Made by a program: the position numbers and the translations under genes. A DNA stretch of 64,000 nt, from assembly GCF_001429185.1 (NCBI RefSeq), contig NZ_LMIW01000009.1:361238-425237 (forward strand), given 5' to 3'. How positions within the stretch are numbered: the stretch's first letter is position 1; each line of letters starts with the position of its first letter. Of the stretch, positions 54,866 to 64,000 are shown in pieces. Below the pieces are notes generated by a model, which was given only the letters and a program-made list of their open reading frames with translations, made no database searches and was not told the DNA's origin. This stretch comes from Terrabacter sp. Root85 (GTDB taxonomy: Bacteria > Actinomycetota > Actinomycetes > Actinomycetales > Dermatophilaceae).

Positions 54866-56392
54866 TCAGCAGGTCTCGTAGGAGTCGGTGCTCGACGAGG
54901 TCGGGGTCTTCGTCTTCGTCGGCGTGCTCGTCGACGTCGAGGAGGGCTTGGGCGTCGCCTTCGGCGGCGCGATGCCCTTCTGGATCAGCTCGCGGATGAG
55001 CGCGTAGTCGGGGTCGTTGGAGTAGACCTTCTGCTTCTGCGTCAGGGCCACGCTGTTGATCTTCGACTTCTGCACACGCTCGACGAGCTCGACGAAGGCC
55101 GGGAGGTTCTGCACCGGGATGTCGGTGTAGATGTTGTCCTTGAGGATGCTCGCGACCTCGGGGTACTTCGAGACCATCTGGGCCGGGTTGACCTGCTGGA
55201 CGATCGCCTGGACGACGCAGCGCTGGCGCATCTGGCGGAACGTGTCGCTGTCGGCGGCGCGCGAGCGGGCGTACCAGAGGGAGTGGTAGCCATCGAGGTG
55301 CTGGCGGCCGGGTTCGAAGTAGCCCTTGACGCCGAAGACGCTGCCGTCGGGGGCGTGCTCGCCGCCGATGGTCAGCTTGGTGCCGTAGCCGCTCAGCTTG
55401 ACGTTGATGTCGAGTCCACCCATGGCGTCGATGAGGCGCGAGAAGCCCTTGAGGTCGATGACGACCATCTGGTCGACCTCGAGTCCGGTGATCTCCTGGA
55501 CGGTCCCACGCAGCTCGACGCGCCCGGGCTGGTCACCCGAGGGGTAGGCGCCCGGGTGGGCCTTGGCGTAGTTCTCGGCGTCGACGTAGAGGTTGGTCAG
55601 CATGCACTGGCCGGGGCCCTGGTCACAGGAGCTGTCGGGCGAGCCGAACGTGCCGGAGGGGTAGATGGCGCGCAGCGGACTCTTCGGCGCCAGTGGCGCG
55701 TTGAGCAGGTTGCGCGGCATGGAGATGAGCGCGGTGCGTCCGGTCTTGGTGTCGATGCTCGCGAGGATCATCGAGTCGGTGCGGATGCCGACCCGGTCGG
55801 CGCCGGCGTCGGAGCCGAGCAGCAGGATGTTGACGCGGGCCTGCTCGGCCCAGGGGTCCTCGCCCTCGGAGACCTGGGCTCCGGCTCCGGGGGTCGTGGG
55901 GGTCTTGCCGAAGACCTGCGCCACGGTGCTCTGCGTGATCGTGGCGTACTCGGCGAACTTGAACGACGAGCCGGCGACGACGAAGACCATCAGGGTGGTG
56001 AAGCCGGCGAGCAGGCGCGTACGGGCACGGTCGAGCCTCGTGGGGCGCGACTGCACGGCAGTGAGGATGATCGAGCCGCACCAGAGGATGCCGCCGATGA
56101 CGAAGGCGACGGCGAGCGTCTGCAGCACCGTGGGGCGCGCGACGATCGACAGGGCGGCGTTCGTCACGCCGGTGCGCATCACGTAGGACGCGCCGACGCC
56201 GAGGCTGACGATCGCGAGAGCGAGCAGTAGCCATCCGAACTTGCGGCTACGGGTCTGGGTCAGGCCTGCTCCGGGGACGACGGTGCCGAGGGCCGTGAGC
56301 CCGACGGCGCGACGGAAGCCTGACTTGAGCTCGCGTCGCAGCGCCTCACGGGTCGGGGGCGCAGCCGGACCTCGCGTGTTCGGGTAGGTCAT
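54866..56392 (-). CDS. LytR-CpsA-Psr family wall-polymer ligase
   Basis: A 508-residue membrane protein. Three hydrophobic spans lie at about residues 50-70, 88-112 and 125-145. The LCP domain follows (about 185-430) with NILLLGSDAGADRVGIRTDSM and ISMPRNL, carrying the Asp and Arg residues that bind the pyrophosphate of polyprenyl substrates. It should attach secondary wall polymers to peptidoglycan. A Ser/Thr/Pro/Lys tail ends the protein. GAGAGGA precedes ATG 56392. It is monocistronic and converges on the csp gene. Confidence 0.9.
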   Translation of the reverse strand: MTYPNTRGPAAPPTREALRRELKSGFRRAVGLTALGTVVPGAGLTQTRSRKFGWLLLALAIVSLGVGASYVMRTGVTNAALSIVARPTVLQTLAVAFVIGGILWCGSIILTAVQSRPTRLDRARTRLLAGFTTLMVFVVAGSSFKFAEYATITQSTVAQVFGKTPTTPGAGAQVSEGEDPWAEQARVNILLLGSDAGADRVGIRTDSMILASIDTKTGRTALISMPRNLLNAPLAPKSPLRAIYPSGTFGSPDSSCDQGPGQCMLTNLYVDAENYAKAHPGAYPSGDQPGRVELRGTVQEITGLEVDQMVVIDLKGFSRLIDAMGGLDINVKLSGYGTKLTIGGEHAPDGSVFGVKGYFEPGRQHLDGYHSLWYARSRAADSDTFRQMRQRCVVQAIVQQVNPAQMVSKYPEVASILKDNIYTDIPVQNLPAFVELVERVQKSKINSVALTQKQKVYSNDPDYALIRELIQKGIAPPKATPKPSSTSTSTPTKTKTPTSSSTDSYETC

Positions 56393-56583
56393 GGAGTCCT
56401 CTCTGCATCGGCCCGTGCGCACGAGCCGATGCACATTGTGCCCTGCCAACCTGATATATGCCGCATCGAGTTGGGTAAGGCGCCTGGACGCGTCCACCCC
56501 CGGTTTGGGTCGGCCGCACCGGTGCCGGTAGCCTGTGCTCGCCCGTGCATCTGACGCCGCCTCGGCGGCCTCGTCGCGGGCAC

Positions 56584-56670
56584 GGAGGCGTCGCATAGTG
56601 GCCTAGTGCGCCCGCCTGCTAAGCGGGTTGAGGATAAAACCTCTCGCGGGTTCAAATCCCGCCGCCTCCG
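56584..56670 (+). tRNA. tRNA-Ser(GCU)
   Basis: A class II cloverleaf of 87 bases. Acceptor GGAGGCG/CGCCTCC, anticodon stem CCCGC/GCGGG with loop CTGCTAA (GCU), long variable arm, T loop TTCAAAT, discriminator G. CCA is not encoded. Confidence 0.95.
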
Positions 56671-56674
56671 CGCC

Positions 56675-56720
56675 AGAACGCCGAATGCCCCCGAGCGAGC
56701 TCGGGGGCATTCGGCGTTCT
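56675..56720 (+). terminator. 22-base-pair hairpin after tRNA-Ser(GCU)
   Basis: Arms 56675-56696 and 56699-56720 are perfectly complementary (AGAACGCCGAATGCCCCCGA and onward) around a 2-base loop and end in TTCTT. It lies between the tRNA and the structured element. Confidence 0.8.
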
Positions 56721-56725
56721 TCCAC

Positions 56726-56806
56726 GGAGGCGGCGCGATGCTGGGAGGAGCGGCTGGTCGCGGCGAGGAACGAGCCACGACCAACGCGACGGCTCCCGCC
56801 GCCTCC
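56726..56806 (+). ncRNA. Structured element with GAGGAACGA loop, copy 2
   Basis: GGAGGCGGCG (56726-56735) pairs perfectly with CGCCGCCTCC (56797-56806). TGGTCG pairs with CGACCA and GGC with GCC, closing the loop GAGGAACGA (56765-56773). GATG and GGGAG are conserved on the left side with copy 1. The sequence TCCCGCCGCCTCCGC at the end (56794-56808) repeats the 3' end of the adjoining tRNA-Ser at 56657-56671. As in copy 1, the element follows a tRNA-Ser and a separate hairpin. Confidence 0.6.
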
Positions 56807-56860
56807 GCCCCGGACAGGACCGCAAACATTGGCCCCTCAACAGTTGGGGACCCGCAAACG

Positions 56861-56876
56861 GTGGCCTCTCGACGGT
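56861..56876. repeat. GTGGCCTCTCGACGGT repeat copy
   Basis: The same 16 bases occur at 11233-11248. It belongs to the family with core GTCGA(A/G)AGGCCAC and abuts the stop of the next minus-strand gene. Confidence 0.75.
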
Positions 56877-57410
56877 TCAGGCGGGGGAGGAGTGGGCGCC
56901 GTCCGCATTCGCGTCGTCGTCGCCCTCGAGGTTCTGGCGGGCGCTGCCCTTCTTCGACAAGGGCACCCCGACCCACAGCGCCAGCCCCAGCACGCCCAGC
57001 GCGCCGCCGAACCAGAACGCGGCGGTGTGCGACATCAGCACGTCGAGCACGAGCACCACCCCGCCGATGATGCCGAGCCCGAGCGTGAGCAGCCCCACGC
57101 TCATCAGCCGGTCGGTGTAGGTGACGATGAAGTCCTTGAGCCCGTCGCGGAAGAGCGTGCGGTGCAGCGCGACCGGCGCCGTGAAGACGATGACGCTGAC
57201 GGCGGCGGCCATGAGGGTCGCGACGTAGATGTCGCGCTGCAGGTCGCTCAAGATCGTGAAGCGCTGCTGGAACGGGATGGTCAGCAGGAAGGCGAAGAGG
57301 ATCTGGACGCCGGCCTGGGCGATGCGCAGCTCCTGCAGCTGCTCGCCGAAGTTGCGATCGAGCCGCTCGGCCTCGGTCTCGTCGCGGGTGTAGGGGTGTG
57401 AGTTGCTCAT
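56877..57410 (-). CDS. DUF6328-like membrane protein
   Basis: A 177-residue protein with a charged N-terminus (ERLDRNFGEQLQELRIAQAG), then four membrane spans at about residues 33-52, 68-90, 105-135 and 145-165. The order EL-R-I-A-Q-A-G-V-Q-I-L-F-A-F-L-L fits the DUF6328 family of actinobacteria. Role unknown. ATG at 57410 lacks a clear ribosome site. The tail is acidic. Confidence 0.75.
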   Translation of the reverse strand: MSNSHPYTRDETEAERLDRNFGEQLQELRIAQAGVQILFAFLLTIPFQQRFTILSDLQRDIYVATLMAAAVSVIVFTAPVALHRTLFRDGLKDFIVTYTDRLMSVGLLTLGLGIIGGVVLVLDVLMSHTAAFWFGGALGVLGLALWVGVPLSKKGSARQNLEGDDDANADGAHSSPA

Positions 57411-57451
57411 GGCCCACGTGTACCCCACGACGGGCACCCGACGACAGGGGG

Positions 57452-57482
57452 GTATGCCGCCTGCCCCGGCGACACGGCATAC
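57452..57482. repeat. Facing GTATGCC and GGCATAC motifs
   Basis: GTATGCC at 57452 and GGCATAC at 57476 face each other in the gap between the DUF6328-like start and the pckA terminator. Confidence 0.75.
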
Positions 57483-57533
57483 GACCTCGGGTGCCGGGCG
57501 GGTCGACGACGCCACGGACCCGTGGCATGACGG

Positions 57534-57563
57534 AGGGCCCGGCACCGTGAGGTGCCGGGCCCT
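57534..57563 (-). terminator. Terminator of pckA
   Basis: AGGGCCCGGCACC (57534-57546) pairs with GGTGCCGGGCCCT (57551-57563), loop GTGA, about 50 bases after the pckA stop. Confidence 0.75.
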
Positions 57564-57612
57564 GCATCACGTCGTCCGCCGCCCGCCGGCCAGCAGGCGG
57601 TGGACCGACCTC

Positions 57613-59457
<1,845 letters not shown>

Positions 59458-59899
59458 CCCTTCGCGCGCGGTGCCGCCCGGCACCACGTCGTGCCGGTGT
59501 GAAGCTGCTCCGCAGGTGGATCCTGGACGAGCCCGGATCGGGCTGCAGGTGTCCACATGCTGAACAGATGACGTGATGACTTCAAGGTACGCGCCGTCGT
59601 GGACGCCGTTGACCGCATGCGGGCGCCGGGGCGGTGAGACGCCTCACATGGGCTCGGGCCCGCAAGAAAAACGACGATCTGTTGTCGGTTTCTTGCAGGA
59701 ATTTCAGTACTCGCCGGTACCGGGCATCGGGTGATCGTGGCCCCTTCTCGGGCCGACCGCGTATGCCGTGAGGCGGCGTCCGCGGGCCGCTGCTCGTGGG
59801 GTGCCGGGCGGGGTCGTCAGGCTCGGGCCGGGGCCGATTTCGTGGATGCGGACCCGAGGCGCTAAGGTAACTTTTCGTTCCTCCGAGTGACGGAACGAC
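59458..59899. other. Intergenic region between pckA and tRNA-Arg
   Basis: No gene is evident. The most notable item is an AT-rich inverted repeat at 59662-59696: GCAAGAAA pairs with TTTCTTGC, with inner CGAC/GTCG. It could be a terminator-like structure or a regulator site for pckA. A GTATGCC motif is at 59761. Near 59862-59875 the sequence GCTAAGGTAACTT may include the -10 region of tRNA-Arg. Confidence 0.5.
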
Positions 59900-59972
59900 G
59901 CACCCGTAGCTCAACGGATAGAGCATCTGACTACGGATCAGAAGGTTTGGGGTTCGAATCCCTACGGGTGCA
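59900..59972 (+). tRNA. tRNA-Arg(ACG)
   Basis: Cloverleaf with acceptor GCACCCG/CGGGTGC, anticodon stem TCTGA/TCAGA and loop CTACGGA (ACG, read as inosine), T loop TTCGAAT, discriminator A. CCA is not encoded. No structured element of the tRNA-Ser type follows. Confidence 0.96.
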
Positions 59973-59994
59973 CTCTGTGTTGAGACAGAACACC

Positions 59995-60025
59995 ACGCCC
60001 CGACCGGGTCTCCCGGCCGGGGCGT
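59995..60025 (+). terminator. Hairpin after tRNA-Arg
   Basis: ACGCCCCG (59995-60002) pairs with CGGGGCGT (60018-60025), with inner CCGGG/CCCGG. Confidence 0.7.
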
Positions 60026-60196
60026 CGTGCTGTCCGGTTGCCTCGGCCGTCCGCGTTCATCCTGTGGGGGTGACGCGGCACGCGTGCCGGGGGCGGACTC
60101 TGGTCCGGTGTCGACTCACCCATCAGTACCGGCATCCGTCCGATCCTCGCGGTCCTGGACGCGGCGACGCTCGCCCCTGCTCGGCGAGGCCTGACC

Positions 60197-61045
60197 GTGG
60201 CCGCGCCGGCGCTCGCCGAGCGATGGACGGTGATCGACGGGGTCAAGCTCTTCTACCGCGAGTCGCCCGGGCCGCCGGGCGCCGCACCGATGATGCACCT
60301 GCACGGCTTCGGTCTCTCCGGTCGCTACCTGCTGCCGACGGCGGAGCGGCTCGCGGGAGAGTTCCGCACCCTCGTCCCGGACCTGCCCGGCTTCGGTCGC
60401 AGCGGTCGGCCGCGCGAGCCTCTCGACGTGCCCGAGCTCGCCCACGCGGCAGCGGCGTTCCTCGACGACCGAGGTGTCGAGCGGGTGACCCTCGTCGGCA
60501 ACTCGATGGGCTGCGCCGTCATCTGCGAGTTCGCCCACCTCTACCCGGAGCGTCTCGAGCGGGCCGTGCTCGTCGCGCCGGCGGGTGGCCTTCACAACCA
60601 GCCGTTGCGCCGGGCCGTGCAGCAGCTCGCGCGCGACGGCATACGCGAGCCGTTCGGCCTCATCCCGGTGGCCGTGCCCGACTACCTGCGGTTCGGGGTG
60701 CCGAGCACCGTGCGGATGTTCCGGGCCCTGACCCGCTACCCGGCGCTCGACCGCCTCCTCGCGCTCGACATCCCGACGCTCGTCGTGGTCGGGAGCGCCG
60801 ACCCGCTCATGCCCGCGCCCCCGCGGATCAAGGAGGTCGCCGGGCAGACCGACAGCCACGTGATCCTCGTCGTCATCCACGGCGCCGCGCACGCCATCAA
60901 CTTCAGCCACCCCGGCGAGCTGGCCAACGTGACGCGGCTCTTCATGTCGGACCGACCGATCCGGGACGACCCGGACTCGCCCGGTGACGCCCGGGCCTAC
61001 GAGATCCACCGGGGAGTGCACGCGCCTCCGGCCGCCGACGCGTGA
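60197..61045 (+). CDS. Alpha/beta hydrolase
   Basis: A 282-residue enzyme of the haloperoxidase/meta-cleavage-hydrolase type. Oxyanion segment HLHGFGLSGR, nucleophile elbow GNSMGC (Ser about residue 104), acid in GSADPLM and base His in IHGAAHAINF. Substrate unknown. GTG 60197 follows a short frame ending at TGA 60192-60194 and has no strong ribosome site, so the exact start is uncertain. The C-terminal 35 residues look disordered. Confidence 0.84.
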   Translation: MAAPALAERWTVIDGVKLFYRESPGPPGAAPMMHLHGFGLSGRYLLPTAERLAGEFRTLVPDLPGFGRSGRPREPLDVPELAHAAAAFLDDRGVERVTLVGNSMGCAVICEFAHLYPERLERAVLVAPAGGLHNQPLRRAVQQLARDGIREPFGLIPVAVPDYLRFGVPSTVRMFRALTRYPALDRLLALDIPTLVVVGSADPLMPAPPRIKEVAGQTDSHVILVVIHGAAHAINFSHPGELANVTRLFMSDRPIRDDPDSPGDARAYEIHRGVHAPPAADA

Positions 61046-61178
61046 GGTCGCCGACGGGCACGTCCACCCGGCGCACCATGTGAGTTCGCTCCACCTCGCG
61101 CGCTTTCCCTTGTGCGCCGGGTCGTGCCGGGGTTGGGTGTGGTGAGACCGTTCACCGCCGCACGCCGGGAGGCCACCG

Positions 61179-62822
61179 ATGACCGCCGCACCGCCCGTCA
61201 CGCTCGACCCGAACCTCTCGCACACCCGCGGCGAGACGGACACCCCGCTGCTCGAGACGACGATCGGCGACAGCTTCGACGCCACGGCCGAGCGGTTCGG
61301 CGAGCGTGACGCCCTCGTCGACGTCACCCAGGGCCGCCGGTGGACGTATGCCGAGCTGCGGGCCGACGTGGACCGGCTGGCCCGCGCGCTGCTCGCCGTC
61401 GGCGTCGGCACGGGCGATCGGGTCGGCATCTGGGCGCCGAACTGCTCCGAGTGGACGCTCGTGCAGTACGCGACGGCCAAGATCGGCGCCATCCTCGTCA
61501 ACATCAACCCGGCCTACCGGTCCCACGAGCTGCAGTACGTCCTCGGGCAGGCCGGCATCTCGACCCTCGTGGCGGCGGAGTCCTTCAAGTCGAGCAACTA
61601 CCGGCAGATGGTCGACGAGGTGCGCGACGAGGTCGACGGCCTCGAGCGCGTCGTCTACATCGGGACGTCCGACTGGGCCGAGCTCGTCGCCCGTGCCGAC
61701 GAGGTCGCCCCGGAGGAGCTCGCGCGCGTCCAGGCGGGACTCTCGAACACCGACCCGATCAACATCCAGTACACCTCGGGCACCACGGGGTTCCCGAAGG
61801 GCGCGACCCTGAGCCATCGCAACATCCTCAACAACGGCTACTTCGTCGGCGAGCTGTGCGACTACACCGAGGCCGACCGCGTCTGCATCCCGGTGCCCTT
61901 CTACCACTGCTTCGGCATGGTCATGGGCAACCTCGCCTGCACGACGCACGGTGCCTGCATGGTGATCCCGGCGCCCGGCTTCGACCCCGCGCTGACCCTC
62001 AAGGCCACCCAGGACGAGAAGGTCACCTCGCTCTACGGCGTGCCGACGATGTTCATCGCCGAGTGGAACCTTCCCTCCTTCGCCGACTACGACCTGTCCA
62101 CCGTGCGCACCGGCATCATGGCCGGATCCCCCTGTCCCGCAGAGCTGATGAAGCAGCTCATCGCGGCCGGCATCGAGGAGATGACGATCTGCTACGGGAT
62201 GACCGAGACGTCGCCGGTGTCGACCCAGAACCGCACGAACGACACGTTCGAGCAGAAGGTCGGCACGGTCGGTCGGGTCGGCCCGCACCTCGAGATCAAG
62301 ATCGTCGACCCGGTGACCGGCGAGACGCTGCCCCGGGGGAAGGCCGGCGAGTTCCTGACGAAGGGCTACTCGGTGATGCTCGGCTACTGGGAGCAGCCCG
62401 ACAAGACGGCGGAGGCCATCGAGGACGGGTGGATGCACACGGGCGACATCGGGGTGATGCACGACGACGGCTACGTCGAGATCACCGGACGCATCAAGGA
62501 CATGGTCATCCGCGGTGGCGAGAACGTCTACCCCCGCGAGATCGAGGAGTTCCTCTACACGCACCCGGACATCCTCGACGCACAGGTCATCGGCGTCCCG
62601 GACGAGAAGTACGGCGAGGAGCTGTGCGCCTGGGTGCGGATGAAGGAGGGCGCCACCCCGCTGACCGCCGAGTCGCTGCGCGAGTTCTGCACCGGTCAGC
62701 TCGCCCACTACAAGATCCCGCGCTACGTCGAGATCGTCGACGAGTTCCCGATGACCGTGACGGGCAAGATTCGCAAGGTCGAGATGCGCGAGACCACGGC
62801 GAAGAAGCTCGGACTCGGCTGA
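61179..62822 (+). CDS. Long/medium-chain acyl-CoA synthetase (AMP-binding)
   Basis: A 547-residue adenylate-forming ligase. The P-loop-like motif YTSGTTGFPKGATLSH (about residue 198), the A5 motif YGMTETSP, the A7 motif HTGDIG and the A8 motif GRIKDMVIRGGENVYP are all intact, and the catalytic Lys is in MTVTGKIRK. It activates fatty acids to acyl-CoA for beta-oxidation. GGAGGCCACCG precedes ATG 61179. It resembles FadD35-type enzymes; chain length cannot be fixed. It supplies substrate to the dehydrogenases encoded at 6.8-9.0 and 25.9-27.8 kb. Confidence 0.93.
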   Translation: MTAAPPVTLDPNLSHTRGETDTPLLETTIGDSFDATAERFGERDALVDVTQGRRWTYAELRADVDRLARALLAVGVGTGDRVGIWAPNCSEWTLVQYATAKIGAILVNINPAYRSHELQYVLGQAGISTLVAAESFKSSNYRQMVDEVRDEVDGLERVVYIGTSDWAELVARADEVAPEELARVQAGLSNTDPINIQYTSGTTGFPKGATLSHRNILNNGYFVGELCDYTEADRVCIPVPFYHCFGMVMGNLACTTHGACMVIPAPGFDPALTLKATQDEKVTSLYGVPTMFIAEWNLPSFADYDLSTVRTGIMAGSPCPAELMKQLIAAGIEEMTICYGMTETSPVSTQNRTNDTFEQKVGTVGRVGPHLEIKIVDPVTGETLPRGKAGEFLTKGYSVMLGYWEQPDKTAEAIEDGWMHTGDIGVMHDDGYVEITGRIKDMVIRGGENVYPREIEEFLYTHPDILDAQVIGVPDEKYGEELCAWVRMKEGATPLTAESLREFCTGQLAHYKIPRYVEIVDEFPMTVTGKIRKVEMRETTAKKLGLG

Positions 62823-62909
62823 GCACCTCGGGCGGACCCGAGTGGGGCCGCGGAGCAACGGGATTCGCGCGCACGAGCAGCGTGCGGGGCTGCACCCGAG
62901 CACCGATGA

Positions 62910-62941
62910 CGTATGCCGTCCGGCTGGCCGGACGGCATACG
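62910..62941. repeat. Perfect palindrome made of facing GTATGCC/GGCATAC motifs
   Basis: CGTATGCCGTCCGG (62910-62923) and CCGGACGGCATACG (62928-62941) are perfect 14-base arms around CTGG. It lies between the acyl-CoA ligase gene and the repeat-tailed membrane protein and may also terminate the ligase transcript. Confidence 0.8.
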
Positions 62942-63092
62942 CGCGCTCGTCGGGGTGCGAACCGGGCGGTCGTGCCCACGGTTCGGGGTACGTGCACGAC
63001 GACGTCGGCGCGCTGGGTGCCGCAGAGGTCCCCCAGCGCAGTAGGTTTCGGGGGAAGTGGTCGTGAGGGCCCGTAATCCGTAAGGGGATGGC

Positions 63093-63992
63093 ATGTCCGA
63101 CACAGGCAAGACGATTCTGTGGATCGTGGTGGCGATCGTCGTCATTGCAGTGATCATCTGGTTGTTCGTCTCGGCAGGGCGGCGTCGCGAGGTCGAGGCA
63201 CGCCGCTTCGAGGCCGGCGAGCTGCGAGCCAAGGTCGAGGAGCGCCTGCCCGAGGTGCAGGACACCGAGGACCGCGCGTCGGTGACGGCCGCGATGGCTG
63301 CTGATGCCCGCGCCGAGGCCGAGCGCAAGGCCGCCGAGGCCGAGCGAGTCGCTGCGGAGGCGCGGCGGCTCGAGGAGCAGGCCGAGGCGCACCGCACCTC
63401 CGCCGAGTCCGCCCGCGTCGAGCACGCAGGTCTCGAGCGTGAGGCCGACCGCGTCGACCCCGACGTCGCCACCGACGACGAGGGCTACCGCGTCGACGAC
63501 GCCGGGAAGCGCCTGCCGGGTCAGGAGCCGCCGCGCGGTGCCGGGCTCGCCGCCGGTGCGGCGGGTGCTGCCGGTGCGGCAGCGGTCGGGGCCGCGGCGT
63601 TCGCGCACGACGACGACGAGGACGACCTCGCGGACGCCGAGAACCCCTTCGCGCCCAGCGCGTCCGCCACGGACGACGAGTCGGCCTCGCAGCGCACGGA
63701 CCTCGCCAGCGAGGCGGACCTGCGCGCCGACGAGGAGCAGTCCTCCTACGCCACCGACGAGCCCGAGGTCACCGACGAGCCCGAGGTCACCGGCGGAGCG
63801 ACGGCGGCAGCGTCGTCGACCGACGCCGACGCGGGTGCCGATGGTGGTGCCGACGCGGGTGCTGACGCCGCAGAGGAGTCGGGCAGTCACGACTGGTCCG
63901 CCACGGATGCGGATGCGGGTGCCGGGCAGTCACGACTGGTCCGCCACGGATGCGGATGCGGGTGCCGATGGTGGTGCCGACGCGGGTGCTGA
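63093..63992 (+). CDS. Membrane-anchored protein with coiled coil and repeat tail (frameshifted 3' end)
   Basis: An N-terminal hydrophobic span (TILWIVVAIVVIAVIIWLF) is followed by a charged coiled coil rich in Ala, Glu and Arg (residues about 30-125), then an acidic low-complexity tail (from about 145) with Asp/Ala/Thr repeats. It resembles uncharacterised actinobacterial membrane-anchored proteins. From 63881 a 43-base segment is duplicated in tandem, which shifts the frame: after 63923 the product turns into a Cys/Arg/Gly/Trp-rich stretch ending at 63992. In the original phase the acidic repeats would probably continue past the window end. The given end is therefore likely not the natural one. 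Confidence 0.65.
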   Translation: MSDTGKTILWIVVAIVVIAVIIWLFVSAGRRREVEARRFEAGELRAKVEERLPEVQDTEDRASVTAAMAADARAEAERKAAEAERVAAEARRLEEQAEAHRTSAESARVEHAGLEREADRVDPDVATDDEGYRVDDAGKRLPGQEPPRGAGLAAGAAGAAGAAAVGAAAFAHDDDEDDLADAENPFAPSASATDDESASQRTDLASEADLRADEEQSSYATDEPEVTDEPEVTGGATAAASSTDADAGADGGADAGADAAEESGSHDWSATDADAGAGQSRLVRHGCGCGCRWWCRRGC

Positions 63993-64000
63993 CGCCGCAG
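63840..64000 (+). repeat. 84-base coding repeat with an inserted 43-base tandem copy
   Basis: The segment 63840-63873 recurs at 63967-64000. Between them the 43-base stretch 63881-63923 is repeated exactly at 63924-63966. The full unit appears to be 84 bases (28 codons), of which 43 bases are duplicated alone, breaking the frame. Confidence 0.9.

Noticed and set aside
59662..59696. Inverted repeat upstream of pckA as an insertion-sequence end
   Set aside because: There is no transposase frame or matching partner end in the window; it is better explained as a hairpin or operator.
60108..60194. Short frame starting GTG before the alpha/beta hydrolase
   Set aside because: It encodes about 28 Arg/Ser-rich residues without a ribosome site; coding potential is not convincing.

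Overview
The window is high-GC actinobacterial chromosome. It carries GAF-ANTAR and SigB/F-type regulators, a MarR-exporter pair, a fused CopD/CtaG protein, bifunctional-type dCTP deaminase, GTP-dependent PEP carboxykinase, a LytR-CpsA-Psr protein, an EtfD/FadF-type membrane oxidoreductase and a c-di-AMP (ydaO-type) leader before an NlpC/P60 hydrolase. Third codon positions are almost all G or C. The gene mix fits Micrococcales, possibly the Intrasporangiaceae/Dermatophilaceae group; that placement is an inference from gene content. No insertion sequence, prophage or CRISPR array was seen.

Layout. 1-6.5 kb: 3' part of a secreted multicopper oxidase with fibronectin III domains, a DksA/TraR-like zinc-finger protein, a secreted protein, an unknown conserved protein and an Nramp metal transporter. 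6.8-9.8 kb: beta-oxidation genes (two overlapping acyl-CoA dehydrogenases, an enoyl-CoA hydratase). 9.9-16.5 kb: two MFS transporters, MarR, GAF-ANTAR and a sigma factor. 16.5-25.8 kb: CopD/CtaG, nitrilase, thioredoxin-NHL protein, membrane proteins, acyltransferase, GNAT. 25.9-30.1 kb: large acyl-CoA dehydrogenase, an aberrant tRNA-Gly(UCC), an FBP-domain protein, the riboswitch and its NlpC/P60 gene. 30.3-36.5 kb: DUF6345-type protein, tRNA-Gly(CCC), SMP-30 lactonase, AAA+ ATPase, dcd and hydrolase. 36.5-40.1 kb: a complete osmoprotectant-type ABC transporter. 40.2-44.8 kb: Zn-independent L33 behind a Zur-like box, a GAF regulator, aldehyde dehydrogenase and DUF779. 44.9-47.9 kb: a four-gene operon of unknown role. 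48-52.4 kb: EtfD-like oxidoreductase, cysK and cysE. 52.5-57.4 kb: two tRNA-Ser genes, each followed by a related structured element, plus a 36-codon gene, folP-like, csp and LCP genes. 57.6-64 kb: pckA, tRNA-Arg, hydrolase, acyl-CoA ligase and a repeat-tailed membrane protein cut by the window end.

How the genes connect. Acyl-CoA ligase, three acyl-CoA dehydrogenases, an enoyl-CoA hydratase, the EtfD-like ETF oxidoreductase and pckA make a coherent fatty-acid-to-gluconeogenesis set, though dispersed. CysK and CysE form the O-acetylserine route to cysteine. The NlpC/P60 hydrolase, LCP ligase and possibly the aberrant tRNA-Gly point to cell-wall work.

The most unusual observations are: (1) a tRNA-Gly(UCC) gene whose D and T loops both lack the G18-U55 elbow contact, as in staphylococcal tRNAs used for peptidoglycan bridges; (2) a structured element with loop GAGGAACGA and covarying stems after both tRNA-Ser genes, each ending in a copy of that tRNA's own 3' end; (3) a 7-mer GGCATAC/GTATGCC present about 46 times by hand count, half of them intergenic; (4) an operon of a cupredoxin-like, two TULIP-like and one substrate-binding-like protein, none with a signal peptide; and (5) two families of intergenic repeats.
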